This document shows, piece after piece, positions 18,465-28,276 of a stretch of 64,000 nucleotides of DNA. The notes below the pieces were generated by a model. That model was not told the origin of the DNA. It saw nothing but the letters and a program-made list of their open reading frames with translations, and did no database searches. Position 1 is the first letter of the stretch. Each line of letters starts with the position of its first letter. The stretch comes from Parvibaculum sp. Its GTDB lineage: Bacteria > Pseudomonadota > Alphaproteobacteria > Parvibaculales > Parvibaculaceae. Both the position numbers and the translations under genes were made by a program. Where the stretch lies: contig NZ_JAUYUS010000016.1 in NCBI RefSeq assembly GCF_030694575.1, positions 40,510-104,509 on the forward strand, written 5' to 3'.

Positions 18465-18556
18465 ATGTTGAGATGTCCGTTGAAATCCACCCATTGCTTC
18501 TCGACCTTGCGAAGCGGGCATTCGAGCGGCTGTCCGGCGGTGAAGAGGGCAGTCAT
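18458..18556 (-). pseudogene. 5' fragment of hot-dog acyl-CoA thioesterase gene, truncated at the prophage junction
   Basis: 'MTALFTAGQPLECPLRKVEKQWVDFNGHLNMAY' then unrelated sequence. Confidence 0.65.
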
Positions 18557-18578
18557 CGGCGTTTCCTTTTTATTTTCG

Positions 18579-18660
18579 TCATTGCGAGCGAAGCGAAGCA
18601 ATCCAGGAGCGGCATCGTAGGGCTGGATTGCTTCGTCGGCTACGCCTCCTCGCAATGACG
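18579..18660. repeat. Palindromic REP-like element, family A
   Basis: cgtcattgcgagcgaagcgaagcaatccagg...ctggattgcttcg...ctcgcaatgacg; second copy at 54137-54220. Confidence 0.7.
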
Positions 18661-18714
18661 TGAATGGAAAATTCCGTGTTAAAGTAACCAAAACGGCGAT
18701 CAAGGAGCGCGGCC

Positions 18715-20109
18715 ATGAGCAGGGCAGCGGCGAGGGACGAGGGAAGGGCGGCGGCGCTTGGCGAATTGCAGGCGCTTCTCGGCGACCGGCTGACGACAGC
18801 GGCGGCGATGCGCGAGGCCCATGGCTGCGACGAGAGCTGGCATGCCGTTGCGATGCCCGATGCGGTCGCCTTCGCGCGGACGACGGAGGAAGTCGCCGCC
18901 ATTGTCCGCATCTGTTCGGCTCACGACATGCCCATCATTCCCTTCGGTGCGGGCACCTCGCTTGAAGGCCATGTCTCGGCCGTGCATGGCGGCCTCTCGC
19001 TCGACCTCTCGCAGATGAACGCCATTCTCGAGGTGAACGCGGCCGATCTCGATGTGCGCGTCGAGGCCGGCGTCACGCGCAAGCAGCTCAACGACTATCT
19101 GCGCGACACGGGACTCTTCTTTCCCATCGACCCCGGCGCCAACGCCACCATCGGCGGCATGGTCGCGACGCGCGCGTCCGGCACCAACGCAGTCCGCTAC
19201 GGCACCATGCGCGAAAACGTGCTGAACCTCACCGCCGTCATGGCGGACGGTTCCGTGGTGCGGACCGCGCGGCGGGCGCGCAAGTCATCCGCAGGCTACG
19301 ATCTCACGCGGTTGCTGATAGGCTCGGAAGGCACGCTCGGCATCGTCACCGAAGTGACGCTCCGGCTTTACGGCATACCGGAAGCTATCCGTTCCGGTGT
19401 CGTCCCCTTCGCCAGTATCGAAGGCGCGGTCGATGCCGTCATCGAAACCATCCAGTCGGGCCTTCCGGTCGCGCGCATCGAAATCCTCGATCCCCTGTCG
19501 ATCCGCGCCTGCAACGCCTATTCCAAACTGACGCTCGCGGAGGTGCCGACGCTCTTCGTCGAGTTTCACGGCACGGATGCCTCCGTCGCCGAACAGGCGG
19601 AACGCTTCGGTGCCATCGCCTCCGAGCATGGCGGCGGTGTATCCGAATGGGCGACGAAAGCCGAAGACCGCACGAGGCTCTGGGAGGCGCGCCATAACGC
19701 CTATTACGCCGCGCTCGCCTATGCGCCCGGCAAGAAGGGCATGGTCACCGATGTCTGCGTGCCGATCTCGCGCCTTGCGGAAGCGATAAGGGGCACACTG
19801 GCCGATCTCGAAACCTCGTTCCTGAAAGCGCCGATCGTCGGCCATGTCGGCGACGGCAATTTCCACATGCTGCTGCTGATGGACCCCGCGAACCCGCAGG
19901 ACCTCGCGGAAGCCACTCGCCTTCACGACCGCATGGTCGCCCGCGCCCTCTCCCTCGACGGCACCTGCACCGGCGAACACGGCATCGGCGAGGGCAAGAT
20001 CAAGTTCCTCGAAGCGGAACACGGAACCGGCGTCGCCGTCATGCGCGCCATCAAGCAGGCGCTCGACCCGAAGGGGATTTTGAATCCGGGGAAGATATTT
20101 CCGGTCTGA
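18715..20109 (+). CDS. FAD-binding oxidase, GlcD / D-lactate dehydrogenase family
   Basis: 'PIIPFGAGTSLEGHVSAVHGG', 'VGHVGDGNFHMLL', 'GTCTGEHGIGEGKIKFLEAEHG'. Confidence 0.9.
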   Translation: MSRAAARDEGRAAALGELQALLGDRLTTAAAMREAHGCDESWHAVAMPDAVAFARTTEEVAAIVRICSAHDMPIIPFGAGTSLEGHVSAVHGGLSLDLSQMNAILEVNAADLDVRVEAGVTRKQLNDYLRDTGLFFPIDPGANATIGGMVATRASGTNAVRYGTMRENVLNLTAVMADGSVVRTARRARKSSAGYDLTRLLIGSEGTLGIVTEVTLRLYGIPEAIRSGVVPFASIEGAVDAVIETIQSGLPVARIEILDPLSIRACNAYSKLTLAEVPTLFVEFHGTDASVAEQAERFGAIASEHGGGVSEWATKAEDRTRLWEARHNAYYAALAYAPGKKGMVTDVCVPISRLAEAIRGTLADLETSFLKAPIVGHVGDGNFHMLLLMDPANPQDLAEATRLHDRMVARALSLDGTCTGEHGIGEGKIKFLEAEHGTGVAVMRAIKQALDPKGILNPGKIFPV

Positions 20110-20144
20110 TGTGCCTTATTATTCAGTATACAAACAAAAAATGT

Positions 20145-20255
20145 CATCCCGGCGAAAGCTGAGATCCATGGACGGCGCGCCAGCCGGTTAACTTGTACGC
20201 TCACGCTATATGACAAGAGGCTCATGGCCCCCGGCTTTCGCCGGGGTGACACCTG
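20145..20255. repeat. Palindromic REP-like element, family B
   Basis: tgtcatcccggcgaaagctgagatccatgg ... catggcccccggctttcgccggggtgaca; related to 51106-51211 and 51717-51750. Confidence 0.65.
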
Positions 20256-20396
20256 CTTTTGATCGTCTCGTCGTCAAAACCGGGGATAACAAATTTTTCA
20301 GAAGCAAAAAATACGACCGTGTAACCGAAACGAAGCGGGGACAACATCACCCCGAAATCGTTTGTGACAAATCGTTGACAGTTCGATGACAGTCGC

Positions 20397-20423
20397 GGGA
20401 TAAGCCGGTTTTATCCCCGTTTT
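20397..20423 (+). terminator. Possible intrinsic terminator
   Basis: GGGATAA-gccggtt-TTATCCC cgtttt. Confidence 0.3.
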
Positions 20424-20430
20424 CATACCC

Positions 20431-21564
20431 TCAATCCAGCGTCTGGCGATAGCGATTCAGGGCGACGATGGAGACCCCGACAAGGAAGGCGAGAAGCGCC
20501 GCCATGTCCGGCACGATCTCCGCAAACCCGTTTCCCTTCAGTAGAATTCCGCGCACCATGCGGAGAAAGTGCGTAAGCGGAAGAACCTCGCCGAGCCATT
20601 GCGCCCATACCGGCATGCCGCGAAACGGAAACATGAATCCGGAAAGCAGGATCGACGGCAGGAAGAAAAAGATCGTCATCTGTATCGCCTGCAACTGATT
20701 GCGTGCCAGCGTCGAGAAAGTGAAACCGACGGCGAGGTTCGCGGCAACGAAGAAGAACAGAACGAACGACAGCAGCCACAGGCTGCCGACGATCGGCACT
20801 TCGAAAAGCCAGTAGGCGGCGGCGAGCACGACGGCCGTCTGGATGTAGCCGATCATGATGTAGGGCAGTATCTTTCCCATCATCACTTCGAGCGGCCGCA
20901 CCGGCATCGTCAGCAGGTTCTCCATCGTGCCGCGTTCGATTTCGCGCGTCATCGCAAGCGCGGTGAAGATGATCATCGTCATGGTGAGAATGACGCCGAT
21001 CAATCCCGGCACGATGTTGAGTTCCGTACGGCCTTCCGCGTTGTAGCGCCGATGGATCACGACATCGACAAGGGAGGTTCCCGCGCGCTGCGCTGCAAGC
21101 GATCCCTGAAGATCGCGATTGAAAACCGTTGTTGCGAGAAGCTGCAGGCCGGCAACGGCATTCCCCGTCGCGGCGGGGTCCGTCGCATCGGCATCGAGCA
21201 GCAATTGCGGCCGCTGTCCGCGCTGCATGTCGCGGCTGAAGCCGGGCGGTATCTGCACCACGAACTGCACCTTCCCGGTGCGGATCATGTCCTCCGCTTC
21301 CGCCGCCGTTCGGGCCTCTCCCACGATGTCGAAATAGTCCGAGTTCTCGAGACCCTTCACCAGCGTCCGCGTGAAGACAGAATGATCCTGCGAGAAGAGG
21401 GCGGTCGGCAAATGCTTCGGGTCGGAGTTGATCGCATAGCCGAACAGCACGAGCTGCATCACCGGCACGCCGAGCATCATCGCGAAGGTGAGCCGGTCGC
21501 GCCGCATCTGGATGAATTCCTTGCGGATCAGCGCGCCGAGCCGGAAGAGCGAGAAGCGTCGCAT
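20431..21564 (-). CDS. ABC-2 type transporter permease
   Basis: 'RGTMENLLTMPVRPLEVMMGKILPYIMIGYIQ' and 'QLQAIQMTIFFFLPSILLSGFMFPF' signatures. Confidence 0.9.
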   Translation of the reverse strand: MRRFSLFRLGALIRKEFIQMRRDRLTFAMMLGVPVMQLVLFGYAINSDPKHLPTALFSQDHSVFTRTLVKGLENSDYFDIVGEARTAAEAEDMIRTGKVQFVVQIPPGFSRDMQRGQRPQLLLDADATDPAATGNAVAGLQLLATTVFNRDLQGSLAAQRAGTSLVDVVIHRRYNAEGRTELNIVPGLIGVILTMTMIIFTALAMTREIERGTMENLLTMPVRPLEVMMGKILPYIMIGYIQTAVVLAAAYWLFEVPIVGSLWLLSFVLFFFVAANLAVGFTFSTLARNQLQAIQMTIFFFLPSILLSGFMFPFRGMPVWAQWLGEVLPLTHFLRMVRGILLKGNGFAEIVPDMAALLAFLVGVSIVALNRYRQTLD

Positions 21565-21568
21565 GGCA

Positions 21569-22543
21569 TCACCCGAAATTATCCGATGCGCCCTGCATCA
21601 TGTGAATAAAGACATCCTCGAGCGTCGGCTCGACCTTGCGCCAGTTCAATCCATCCTCGCCGCGCCAGGGCGCCACCGCCGCGTCGAGCGCATTGTCGTT
21701 GGCGCCGCTCACATGCAGCGTCGTGCCGAAGGGGGCCACCATGTCGACGCCGCCCCTGCCGGCGAGGTCGTGCGCGAGCCGGTTGATCCGGCGTTGCGAC
21801 GTGCCGCTGACATGCCAGGTTGCGAGGCCCGATTGTGCGATGACGTCATGCACCGTGCCGCGCGCGAGCAGCTTGCCGTAGGCGAGATAGCAGATCTTGT
21901 GGCAGCGTTCGGCCTCGTCCATGTAGTGGGTGCTGACGAGCACCGTGAGACCGCTGTCGGCGAGCCGGTGAATCTCGTCCCAGAATTCGCGCCGCGCCTT
22001 CGGGTCGACGCCCGCCGTCGGCTCGTCGAGCAGCAGCAGTTTTGGCCCGTGCATGATCGCGGCGGCGAGTGCGAGCCGTTGTTTCCAGCCGCCCGACAGC
22101 GTGCCCGCGAGCTGATGCGCGCGGTTCTCGAGGTTCAGTTTCTCCAGCGTTTCCTGCACTATCTTGCGCGGGCGCTTCAATCCGTAGATCGAGGCGACGA
22201 AGTGCAGGTTCTCGCGGATCGACAAATCCTCGTAGAGACTGAAGCGCTGCGTCATGTAACCGACTTCGCGTTTGATGCGCGCGCTCTCCGTCAGGATGTC
22301 GTGGCCGAGGCAGGTGCCGGTGCCCGCGTCCGGCGTGAGCAGTCCGCAGAGCAGGCGGATCGTCGTCGTCTTGCCGCTGCCGTTTGGTCCGAGGAAGCCG
22401 TAGATTTCGCCTTCCGCCACCTGCATGTCGACATCGTCGACGACTTTTGTGCCGCCGAAACTTTTCGTGAGGCCGCGCACATCGATGACGAGCGGCGCGT
22501 CGTCCGCCGGTTCGCTTGCATGCGGCTGGTTCATCGCGCTCAC
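21569..22543 (-). CDS. ABC transporter ATP-binding protein
   Basis: Walker A 'GPNGSGKTT', signature 'LSGGWKQRLALA', Walker B 'LLLLDEPTAGVD'. Confidence 0.95.
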   Translation of the reverse strand: MSAMNQPHASEPADDAPLVIDVRGLTKSFGGTKVVDDVDMQVAEGEIYGFLGPNGSGKTTTIRLLCGLLTPDAGTGTCLGHDILTESARIKREVGYMTQRFSLYEDLSIRENLHFVASIYGLKRPRKIVQETLEKLNLENRAHQLAGTLSGGWKQRLALAAAIMHGPKLLLLDEPTAGVDPKARREFWDEIHRLADSGLTVLVSTHYMDEAERCHKICYLAYGKLLARGTVHDVIAQSGLATWHVSGTSQRRINRLAHDLAGRGGVDMVAPFGTTLHVSGANDNALDAAVAPWRGEDGLNWRKVEPTLEDVFIHMMQGASDNFG

Positions 22544-23349
22544 TCCTTGGGAAGGTCGCGCAGCGTCACGGTGACGGGCTGTCCCGGATGCAGGGCTTCC
22601 GGCGTTTCGTCCGGCGTCGCCTCAGCCATGTAGACGAGTTTTTCCTTCGACCTGTCGCTGTAGATGACGGGTGGGGTGAATTCGGCTTCCGTCGAGACGA
22701 AACGGATGGTGCCCGCGAAATTTTCCGGGCAACCGCTGCATGAGAACAGCACCGCGCCGCCTGCGCGGATGCGGCCAAGCTCCGCTTCGGGCACGAAGAA
22801 GCGCACCTTGATGTTCTGCGGCGGCAGCAGCGAGACGACAGGCTGGCTCGCCGCCGCGAACTCGCCCGGGCGGAACAATACGTCCTGCACGAGCGCGTCC
22901 GCGGGCGCATGGCCTTCGCGCCGCTTCAAGCGCCATTCCGCCTGGTCGAGCGCCGATGCCGTGGCGAGCGTTGCCGCCCCCGCGCGGTCGCGCCGTGCAC
23001 GCGCCGTGTCGAGTTCGGCCTGTGCAACGTTGCGCTGCTTGCGCAGTTCCATCTTGCGCTGAAGGTCCAGTTGCGCTTCCTGCAGCGTCGCCTTCGCCTC
23101 GGCGAGATTGGCGGCGGCGGCGTCGCGCGCGGCTTTCTCCGATGTTGCGTCCAGCCGGAAGAGGAGCGCACCGCCTTTCACGCGGTCGCCGCGCTTCACC
23201 TCGATGGCTTCGATCGTGCCGCCGTCGATCGGGGCGACGCGCACATACTCGCCTTCAGCATAGCCTTGCCACGTATCCTTCGGGTGCTCGTCGCAGGCGG
23301 TGAGAAGGAGCGCGGCCGCGCTCGCGAACAGGAGGGAATGGAGGCGCAT
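22540..23349 (-). CDS. HlyD-family periplasmic adaptor lipoprotein
   Basis: Lipobox 'LLLTAC'; 'VRVAPIDGGTIEAIEVKRGDRVKGGALLFRLDA'. Confidence 0.85.
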   Translation of the reverse strand: MRLHSLLFASAAALLLTACDEHPKDTWQGYAEGEYVRVAPIDGGTIEAIEVKRGDRVKGGALLFRLDATSEKAARDAAAANLAEAKATLQEAQLDLQRKMELRKQRNVAQAELDTARARRDRAGAATLATASALDQAEWRLKRREGHAPADALVQDVLFRPGEFAAASQPVVSLLPPQNIKVRFFVPEAELGRIRAGGAVLFSCSGCPENFAGTIRFVSTEAEFTPPVIYSDRSKEKLVYMAEATPDETPEALHPGQPVTVTLRDLPKE

Positions 23350-23352
23350 CGT

Positions 23353-23988
23353 CTACGCCTCCCTGTTCGCGGCGAGGCCGCGCATAACGAACTCCGCATG
23401 GGCGGCGAAGAAGCCGTCGGGATCGAGTTGCGGAAGTTCGCCGAAGGTATTTCGCGCGAGCGCGTTCATGAGGATCGGGAAGATGATGCTCTGGACGGCT
23501 GCCTCGACATTGCAGGGGCGGAATTCGCCGTGCTCGATGCCGCGGTGAAGGATGCGCGAAAGATTGCCGAAGCCGCGCAGGATGATGTGGTCGCGGTAGA
23601 AGGCGCGGATCTCGGGAAAATTGTGCGACTCGGCGAGAATGATTTTTGCCAGCGCGGGGAGTTGAGTCGTCGTGGCGATGTCGCGCAGCCGGTCCATCAC
23701 GAATGAGAGAAGGTCGGCGCTCGGTCCGTCATAAGCGTCGAGCAGTTTTTCGATCTCGTCGAAGCGGGGCACCGCGATGTCGCGGACGATGGCGGCAAAG
23801 AGTTCCGCCTTGCTGGCGAAGTAGAGATAGATCGTCGCCTTGCTGACGCCCGCCGCTTCCGCCACGTCCTCGAGCCGCGTCGCGGCGAAGCCCCGGTCCG
23901 CGAAAATCCGGAGGCCCGCCGTCATGATTTCGGCAGGCCGGTCTTCCTTTCGCCGCTGCCATTTCTGCTCGCTGGAGGAAGTGTTCAT
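23353..23988 (-). CDS. TetR/AcrR family regulator
   Basis: 'IFADRGFAATRLEDVAEAAGVSKATIYLYFASKAELFAAIV' TetR HTH. Confidence 0.95.
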   Translation of the reverse strand: MNTSSSEQKWQRRKEDRPAEIMTAGLRIFADRGFAATRLEDVAEAAGVSKATIYLYFASKAELFAAIVRDIAVPRFDEIEKLLDAYDGPSADLLSFVMDRLRDIATTTQLPALAKIILAESHNFPEIRAFYRDHIILRGFGNLSRILHRGIEHGEFRPCNVEAAVQSIIFPILMNALARNTFGELPQLDPDGFFAAHAEFVMRGLAANREA

Positions 23989-24019
23989 CGTCTCGATCGC
24001 GCCCTGCCAAATCGTATGA

Positions 24020-24049
24020 AATTAATAACTGACTAGTCAGTTATTAATT
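24020..24049. promoter_or_regulatory. Perfect 30-bp palindrome, probable TetR operator
   Basis: aattaataactgactagtcagttattaatt, 31 bp upstream of the TetR start. Confidence 0.75.
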
Positions 24050-24175
24050 CGGAAAGCGCTTGAGGTCAAGAGGGGTAGGCTAATTGATTGATTTAATTGA
24101 ATTTTCTTTGCGCAGGTCGAAGCGCCGGATGCGCGCGGCAGGGGACCCCGACGCTGGAAGAGAGCTGCCCCGTGG

Positions 24176-24436
24176 CTAGGACGACGTGCCGCCGTCCTCG
24201 TCTTCGCCATCGGCATTGCCTTCTCCGGTGCGGTCGCGCCGTTTGCCTTCATGGTCCTGAAGGATGCGCTCGCGATCGAGTTTCGCGATCTTCTTTTCCG
24301 CGCCGGTGCGGCCGAAGCGAACGCGGTTCGCCGCCGCTTGTTCGTCCTTCTGCTTTTTTGCCGCGCGCTTTTTCTCCTCGCGCGACATTTTCCTGAAAGA
24401 CGACAAATTAACTATATTTCCGCCATCCGAAGCCAT
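24176..24436 (-). CDS. DUF4169-like small basic protein
   Basis: 86 aa 'MASDGGNIVNLSSFRKMSREEKKRAAKKQKDEQAAANRVRFGRTGAEK'. Confidence 0.7.
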   Translation of the reverse strand: MASDGGNIVNLSSFRKMSREEKKRAAKKQKDEQAAANRVRFGRTGAEKKIAKLDRERILQDHEGKRRDRTGEGNADGEDEDGGTSS

Positions 24437-24565
24437 AATTTGCCTGCCATTGGCTGTACAGCGAAACAGTCGCCCTTGTACGCCCGCGAGCTTAGGCCAA
24501 AAGGCGGATCGCCGGAAACCCGTGCGAGGCCGTTCCGCCTCTGGCTTTGAGAGCTGGAGATACTT

Positions 24566-27500
24566 TTGAATTCGATACTGACCTACATCGCGGGCCTCCT
24601 CGTCATTTTGCTGTTCGCGGCACTGGTCGGTCCGGGGCTCGTGGACTGGAATCAATTCCGTGCGGGTATCGAGGCACAGGCTTCCGAGGTTGCCGGGCGG
24701 CCTGTCAGCATCGATGGCGATATCCGTTTTCGGATTCTTCCCGCGCCGCATCTGACGCTCGGAAAAATCAGAATTGGCAACGATCCGGACACGAGTTCGC
24801 TGCCTTCCGTCCCCCATTTCGCGAGCTTCGACGAGATCGACGCGGAGATGGCGCTTGCGCCGCTTCTGAGTGGCGATGTGCAGATCACGCGCGTCCGGAT
24901 CGTGCGACCGCAGATCAATCTCGAGGTTCTCCCCGACGGCACCGTCAATTGGCGTGGACTGGACTTTGCCGGCCGCGTGCCGGAAGAGGGCATGTTCTCG
25001 CTAGAATCCATAAGCCTGGAAAAAGCGAGTTTCGAAAACGGCACGATCAACTACCGGAACCGCGTGAACGGCCGTAGCTGGAAGGCGCAGCAGGTTCAGG
25101 GCGAAGTCATCGCGACATCGTTGCTCGGTCCGCTGCGTTCGGAACTCGAGGCGAATATCGGCGGGGTGCCCGTGGCGCTGCGTATCGGTCTGGGAAACTT
25201 TGCCGCGAACAAAGCTTTCCGGGTGACAGCGGAAGTGGAGACGCTCGACTATCCGCTCAAATTCCTCTTCTCCGGCGTCGCGACGAATTTTTCCATGGCA
25301 GCGCGGCTCGACGGCAATGGCCGGCTCGAAATCGGATCCGCGTCGGCGAAAACGGATGGCGGGAAAATCGCGCCTGTCAGGATGGATGCGGGGATGGTAC
25401 TCAACGCCCGCCGCGCGAGCTTGCGCAATCTTTCGGTTACGGCGGAAGGAACGTCTCTGCGCGGTTCGGCGGAAGCGCGCTGGGACCAGTCGTCTACTTT
25501 CTCGTTGCAGCTTGCCGCCGAGAACTTCACGCTCGATCCGCTGCTCGACAGGATCGGGGTTGGCGATGAGGAGGGCAGCGAGCAAAGCCTTGTCTCGATG
25601 CTGCTTTCGCTTCCCGTGCCCGCCTGGGTGGACGGCAGTGCCCAGGTCGAGGCCGGCACGCTTATGGTTCGCAACGCGCTCATTCGCGACGCGGCGCTCA
25701 ATCTTTCGTTGCGCGACGGCATCCTCGCCGTCGAGACGGCGCAAGGCGAACTCGGCGGCGCGACGCAATTCGCGCTTTCGGGCAGGCTTGCACAGTTTGA
25801 CGACGGTCCGCGCTTCGACGGTGTCGCCCAGGTGGAGAGCGGCAATATTGCGGCGTTTTCACATTGGCTCTCGTCGCTCGCGCAAAACGGAAACGGCGCC
25901 CAGGCTACCCCGCGCGGCAGTCCGTTTGCCGCCAGCGCGACGTTGCGCATCACGCCGCAGGAAGTTGCGGTGAGCAACCTCGTTGCCGATTATGCACGTA
26001 ACCTGCCGGCAACGCCTGCGCTCCGTGGCGCGATTGTCTATCGCTCATCGAAGGCGCGACCCGGTCTCGACGTCAGGCTCGATATAGAGGAGTTCGACGC
26101 AGATCCCCTTATCGCGTTATTGCCGAAGGAAAACGATCCTCTCGTCTTTCTCGCCGCGCATGACGTCGACCTCGCCCTCGACGCCGAACGCCTCACTGCT
26201 TTCGAAAAGACGATGCGGGGCGTTGGCGCCGATATGTCGCTCGATGCAGGGACGCTCACCGTCGCCAGGCTCGATGTTGTGGATATTGCGGGCGCGCGCC
26301 TTTCGTTTTCGGGCAAACTCGACGGCGTGGTGACGGGCAAGCGCGACGACGTGAAGGGGAACTTTACCGGTACCGTTCAGGCGGAACGCTTCGGAGGTCT
26401 CCTCGGGCTCGGCGGATTCGACGTGCCCGATGTCGAAGGTCCGGTCGATCTGCTTTTTACCGGCGCATCGGGCGAGGCCGACGACAGCCAGGCGCGGGTC
26501 GATACATTGACGTTGCAGGGAACGGTTCGCGGCAGCCGCGTGGACGGCGTTGTGAAGCGGCGGCATGAAACGTCGGGCGGTCTCGATGGTCTCGATATCA
26601 TCGCGAACGCAACGAATGACGATGGCCGTATCCTGCTCGAACAACTCGGCCTGTCGCCACGGCCCGATCTCACGGGGACAGGCGCGGTCGCTCTGCAGCT
26701 CACCGGCGGCAAGAACGGGACTTACGACACCAATTTTCGCGCCAACGTGAACGGCACGACACTGACCGCGCGGGGGGAGGTGGCCGATCCATTCGAAGCA
26801 TTGCGATTCACCGGTCGAGCCGAAATCGCGGCGTCGGGTGTGATGCATGCGCTTGGTGCTTTCGGTGCGCCGGCCGCGCTCGCGGCATGGGTGGGCCAGC
26901 AGGCATCCGGCCCCGGCTTTGTCTTTTCGTCGGATGTGGTTTGGGACAAGGAAAGCCTGGCGCTCAAAGGTTTCGAAAGCGTGGCGGGGAATTTCCGTCT
27001 CTCGGGCACCGCAGGCTGGCGCGCCGGCGCGGAAGGAAAGCTGCCTTCCGTTTCGGGCACGCTGGAAGCGAACAGGATCGACCTGACCTCGCTTGCGATG
27101 AACGAGGAAGACGGCGGCGATATCTGGCCCGTGTCCGCACTGGACTGGTCGCCGCTCGCCGCTTTCGACGGAGGTGTAGACGTAAAGGCCGAGCGGGTTT
27201 CGCTGGGCACGTTGTCCATCGTCGATGCCGCTGCTCATATTGCCGTTTCGCACGGCGTTCTTACGGCGTCGCCTTTTACCGGGGGCTTTGCCGGCGGTCG
27301 CGCTTCCATCGGCGCTCGCATCGAGGGTGGAACGGGTGAGCCCGGCATCGGACTTACAGTGACCGTCGAGAAAGCGGATATAGCCCGCGCGTTCGGCGCT
27401 GCATTCGGTGCCACGCCCGGGAGCGGCCGTTTCGATCTCACTGCCCAATTGCAGGGGCAGGGGCGAAGCTGGCTGGCGCTCGTCTCCTCGACCAGCGGTG

Positions 27501-28018
27501 TCGGTACGATCGGCGTTTCCGACGCTGCGTTCAGGCCGCTCGATGTTGCCGGGTTCGGCACCGCGCTGACGAAGCTTAAATCCATCGACGGGTTTTCGGA
27601 CGTCGTCGAAGAGAACCTGCGGACAGGTGCGACGGAGGCACGCGACATCGGCGGTGAGTTCATCGTGGAGGATGGGGTGCTGCGGTTCGCAGACGATCAA
27701 GTGTCGCTTGAAGGCGGTACGGCGAAGCTTACCGCGCTTTACGATCTGCCCCGGCTCGTGTCGAGCGCCGGTCTGACCGTGAAACCGGATGAGCCTTCCG
27801 GCGCGCCTGCGTTTTCCATCGCGGCGGCCGGGCGGCCCAGCTACATGAATGTGGAAACGAACACGCTGGAGCTGCAGAATTTCGTAGCCCGGCGCGTGCT
27901 CGCCGAGAGCGTCCGGGAATCGGGTGCCGACGTCCCGCAGGACTTGCGCGATCTGATGGATCTGCCTCAGGGCACCGCGGCGGCCGTGCCGTTGCCGCGC
28001 CCGTCGATTGCGAATTGA
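24566..28018 (+). CDS. AsmA family protein
   Basis: 1150 aa; N-terminal TM then 'GPGLVDWNQFRAGIEAQASEVAGRPVSIDGDIRFRILPAPHLTLGKIRI'. Confidence 0.85.
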   Translation: MNSILTYIAGLLVILLFAALVGPGLVDWNQFRAGIEAQASEVAGRPVSIDGDIRFRILPAPHLTLGKIRIGNDPDTSSLPSVPHFASFDEIDAEMALAPLLSGDVQITRVRIVRPQINLEVLPDGTVNWRGLDFAGRVPEEGMFSLESISLEKASFENGTINYRNRVNGRSWKAQQVQGEVIATSLLGPLRSELEANIGGVPVALRIGLGNFAANKAFRVTAEVETLDYPLKFLFSGVATNFSMAARLDGNGRLEIGSASAKTDGGKIAPVRMDAGMVLNARRASLRNLSVTAEGTSLRGSAEARWDQSSTFSLQLAAENFTLDPLLDRIGVGDEEGSEQSLVSMLLSLPVPAWVDGSAQVEAGTLMVRNALIRDAALNLSLRDGILAVETAQGELGGATQFALSGRLAQFDDGPRFDGVAQVESGNIAAFSHWLSSLAQNGNGAQATPRGSPFAASATLRITPQEVAVSNLVADYARNLPATPALRGAIVYRSSKARPGLDVRLDIEEFDADPLIALLPKENDPLVFLAAHDVDLALDAERLTAFEKTMRGVGADMSLDAGTLTVARLDVVDIAGARLSFSGKLDGVVTGKRDDVKGNFTGTVQAERFGGLLGLGGFDVPDVEGPVDLLFTGASGEADDSQARVDTLTLQGTVRGSRVDGVVKRRHETSGGLDGLDIIANATNDDGRILLEQLGLSPRPDLTGTGAVALQLTGGKNGTYDTNFRANVNGTTLTARGEVADPFEALRFTGRAEIAASGVMHALGAFGAPAALAAWVGQQASGPGFVFSSDVVWDKESLALKGFESVAGNFRLSGTAGWRAGAEGKLPSVSGTLEANRIDLTSLAMNEEDGGDIWPVSALDWSPLAAFDGGVDVKAERVSLGTLSIVDAAAHIAVSHGVLTASPFTGGFAGGRASIGARIEGGTGEPGIGLTVTVEKADIARAFGAAFGATPGSGRFDLTAQLQGQGRSWLALVSSTSGVGTIGVSDAAFRPLDVAGFGTALTKLKSIDGFSDVVEENLRTGATEARDIGGEFIVEDGVLRFADDQVSLEGGTAKLTALYDLPRLVSSAGLTVKPDEPSGAPAFSIAAAGRPSYMNVETNTLELQNFVARRVLAESVRESGADVPQDLRDLMDLPQGTAAAVPLPRPSIAN

Positions 28019-28019
28019 A

Positions 28020-28274
28020 TCAGTCGCGGGGGGCGCAGGCGGTATTCGCCCTGTTGCGCAGGGCATCCAGAACGTAGAGGCGGATCGCGGAGGAAAGGCT
28101 TCCCTGACCTCCGCGTTTTGTATCGATGCGCCGCACGAGTTCGTTCACGGATGTTTTCTCGGTGCAGGCGAGCTCCTTCAGCGCATCCCAGAACGGCCGT
28201 TCAAGCGAAATGCTGGTCCGATGACCGGCGATGGTCACGGACCGTTTGATTTCACCTGTTTCGCCGGCGCTCAT
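28020..28274 (-). CDS. Ribbon-helix-helix domain protein
   Basis: 'KRSVTIAGHRTSISLERPFWDALKELACTEKTSVNELVRRIDTKR' RHH_4-like. Confidence 0.75.
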   Translation of the reverse strand: MSAGETGEIKRSVTIAGHRTSISLERPFWDALKELACTEKTSVNELVRRIDTKRGGQGSLSSAIRLYVLDALRNRANTACAPRD

Positions 28275-28276
28275 GA

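Noticed and set aside
20569-21609. 346-aa plus-strand ORF opposite the ABC permease
   Set aside because: Shadow ORF of a clear ABC-2 permease; charged low-information translation.
26117-28066. 649-aa minus-strand ORF opposite the AsmA gene
   Set aside because: Shadow ORF; AsmA on the plus strand explains the codon structure.
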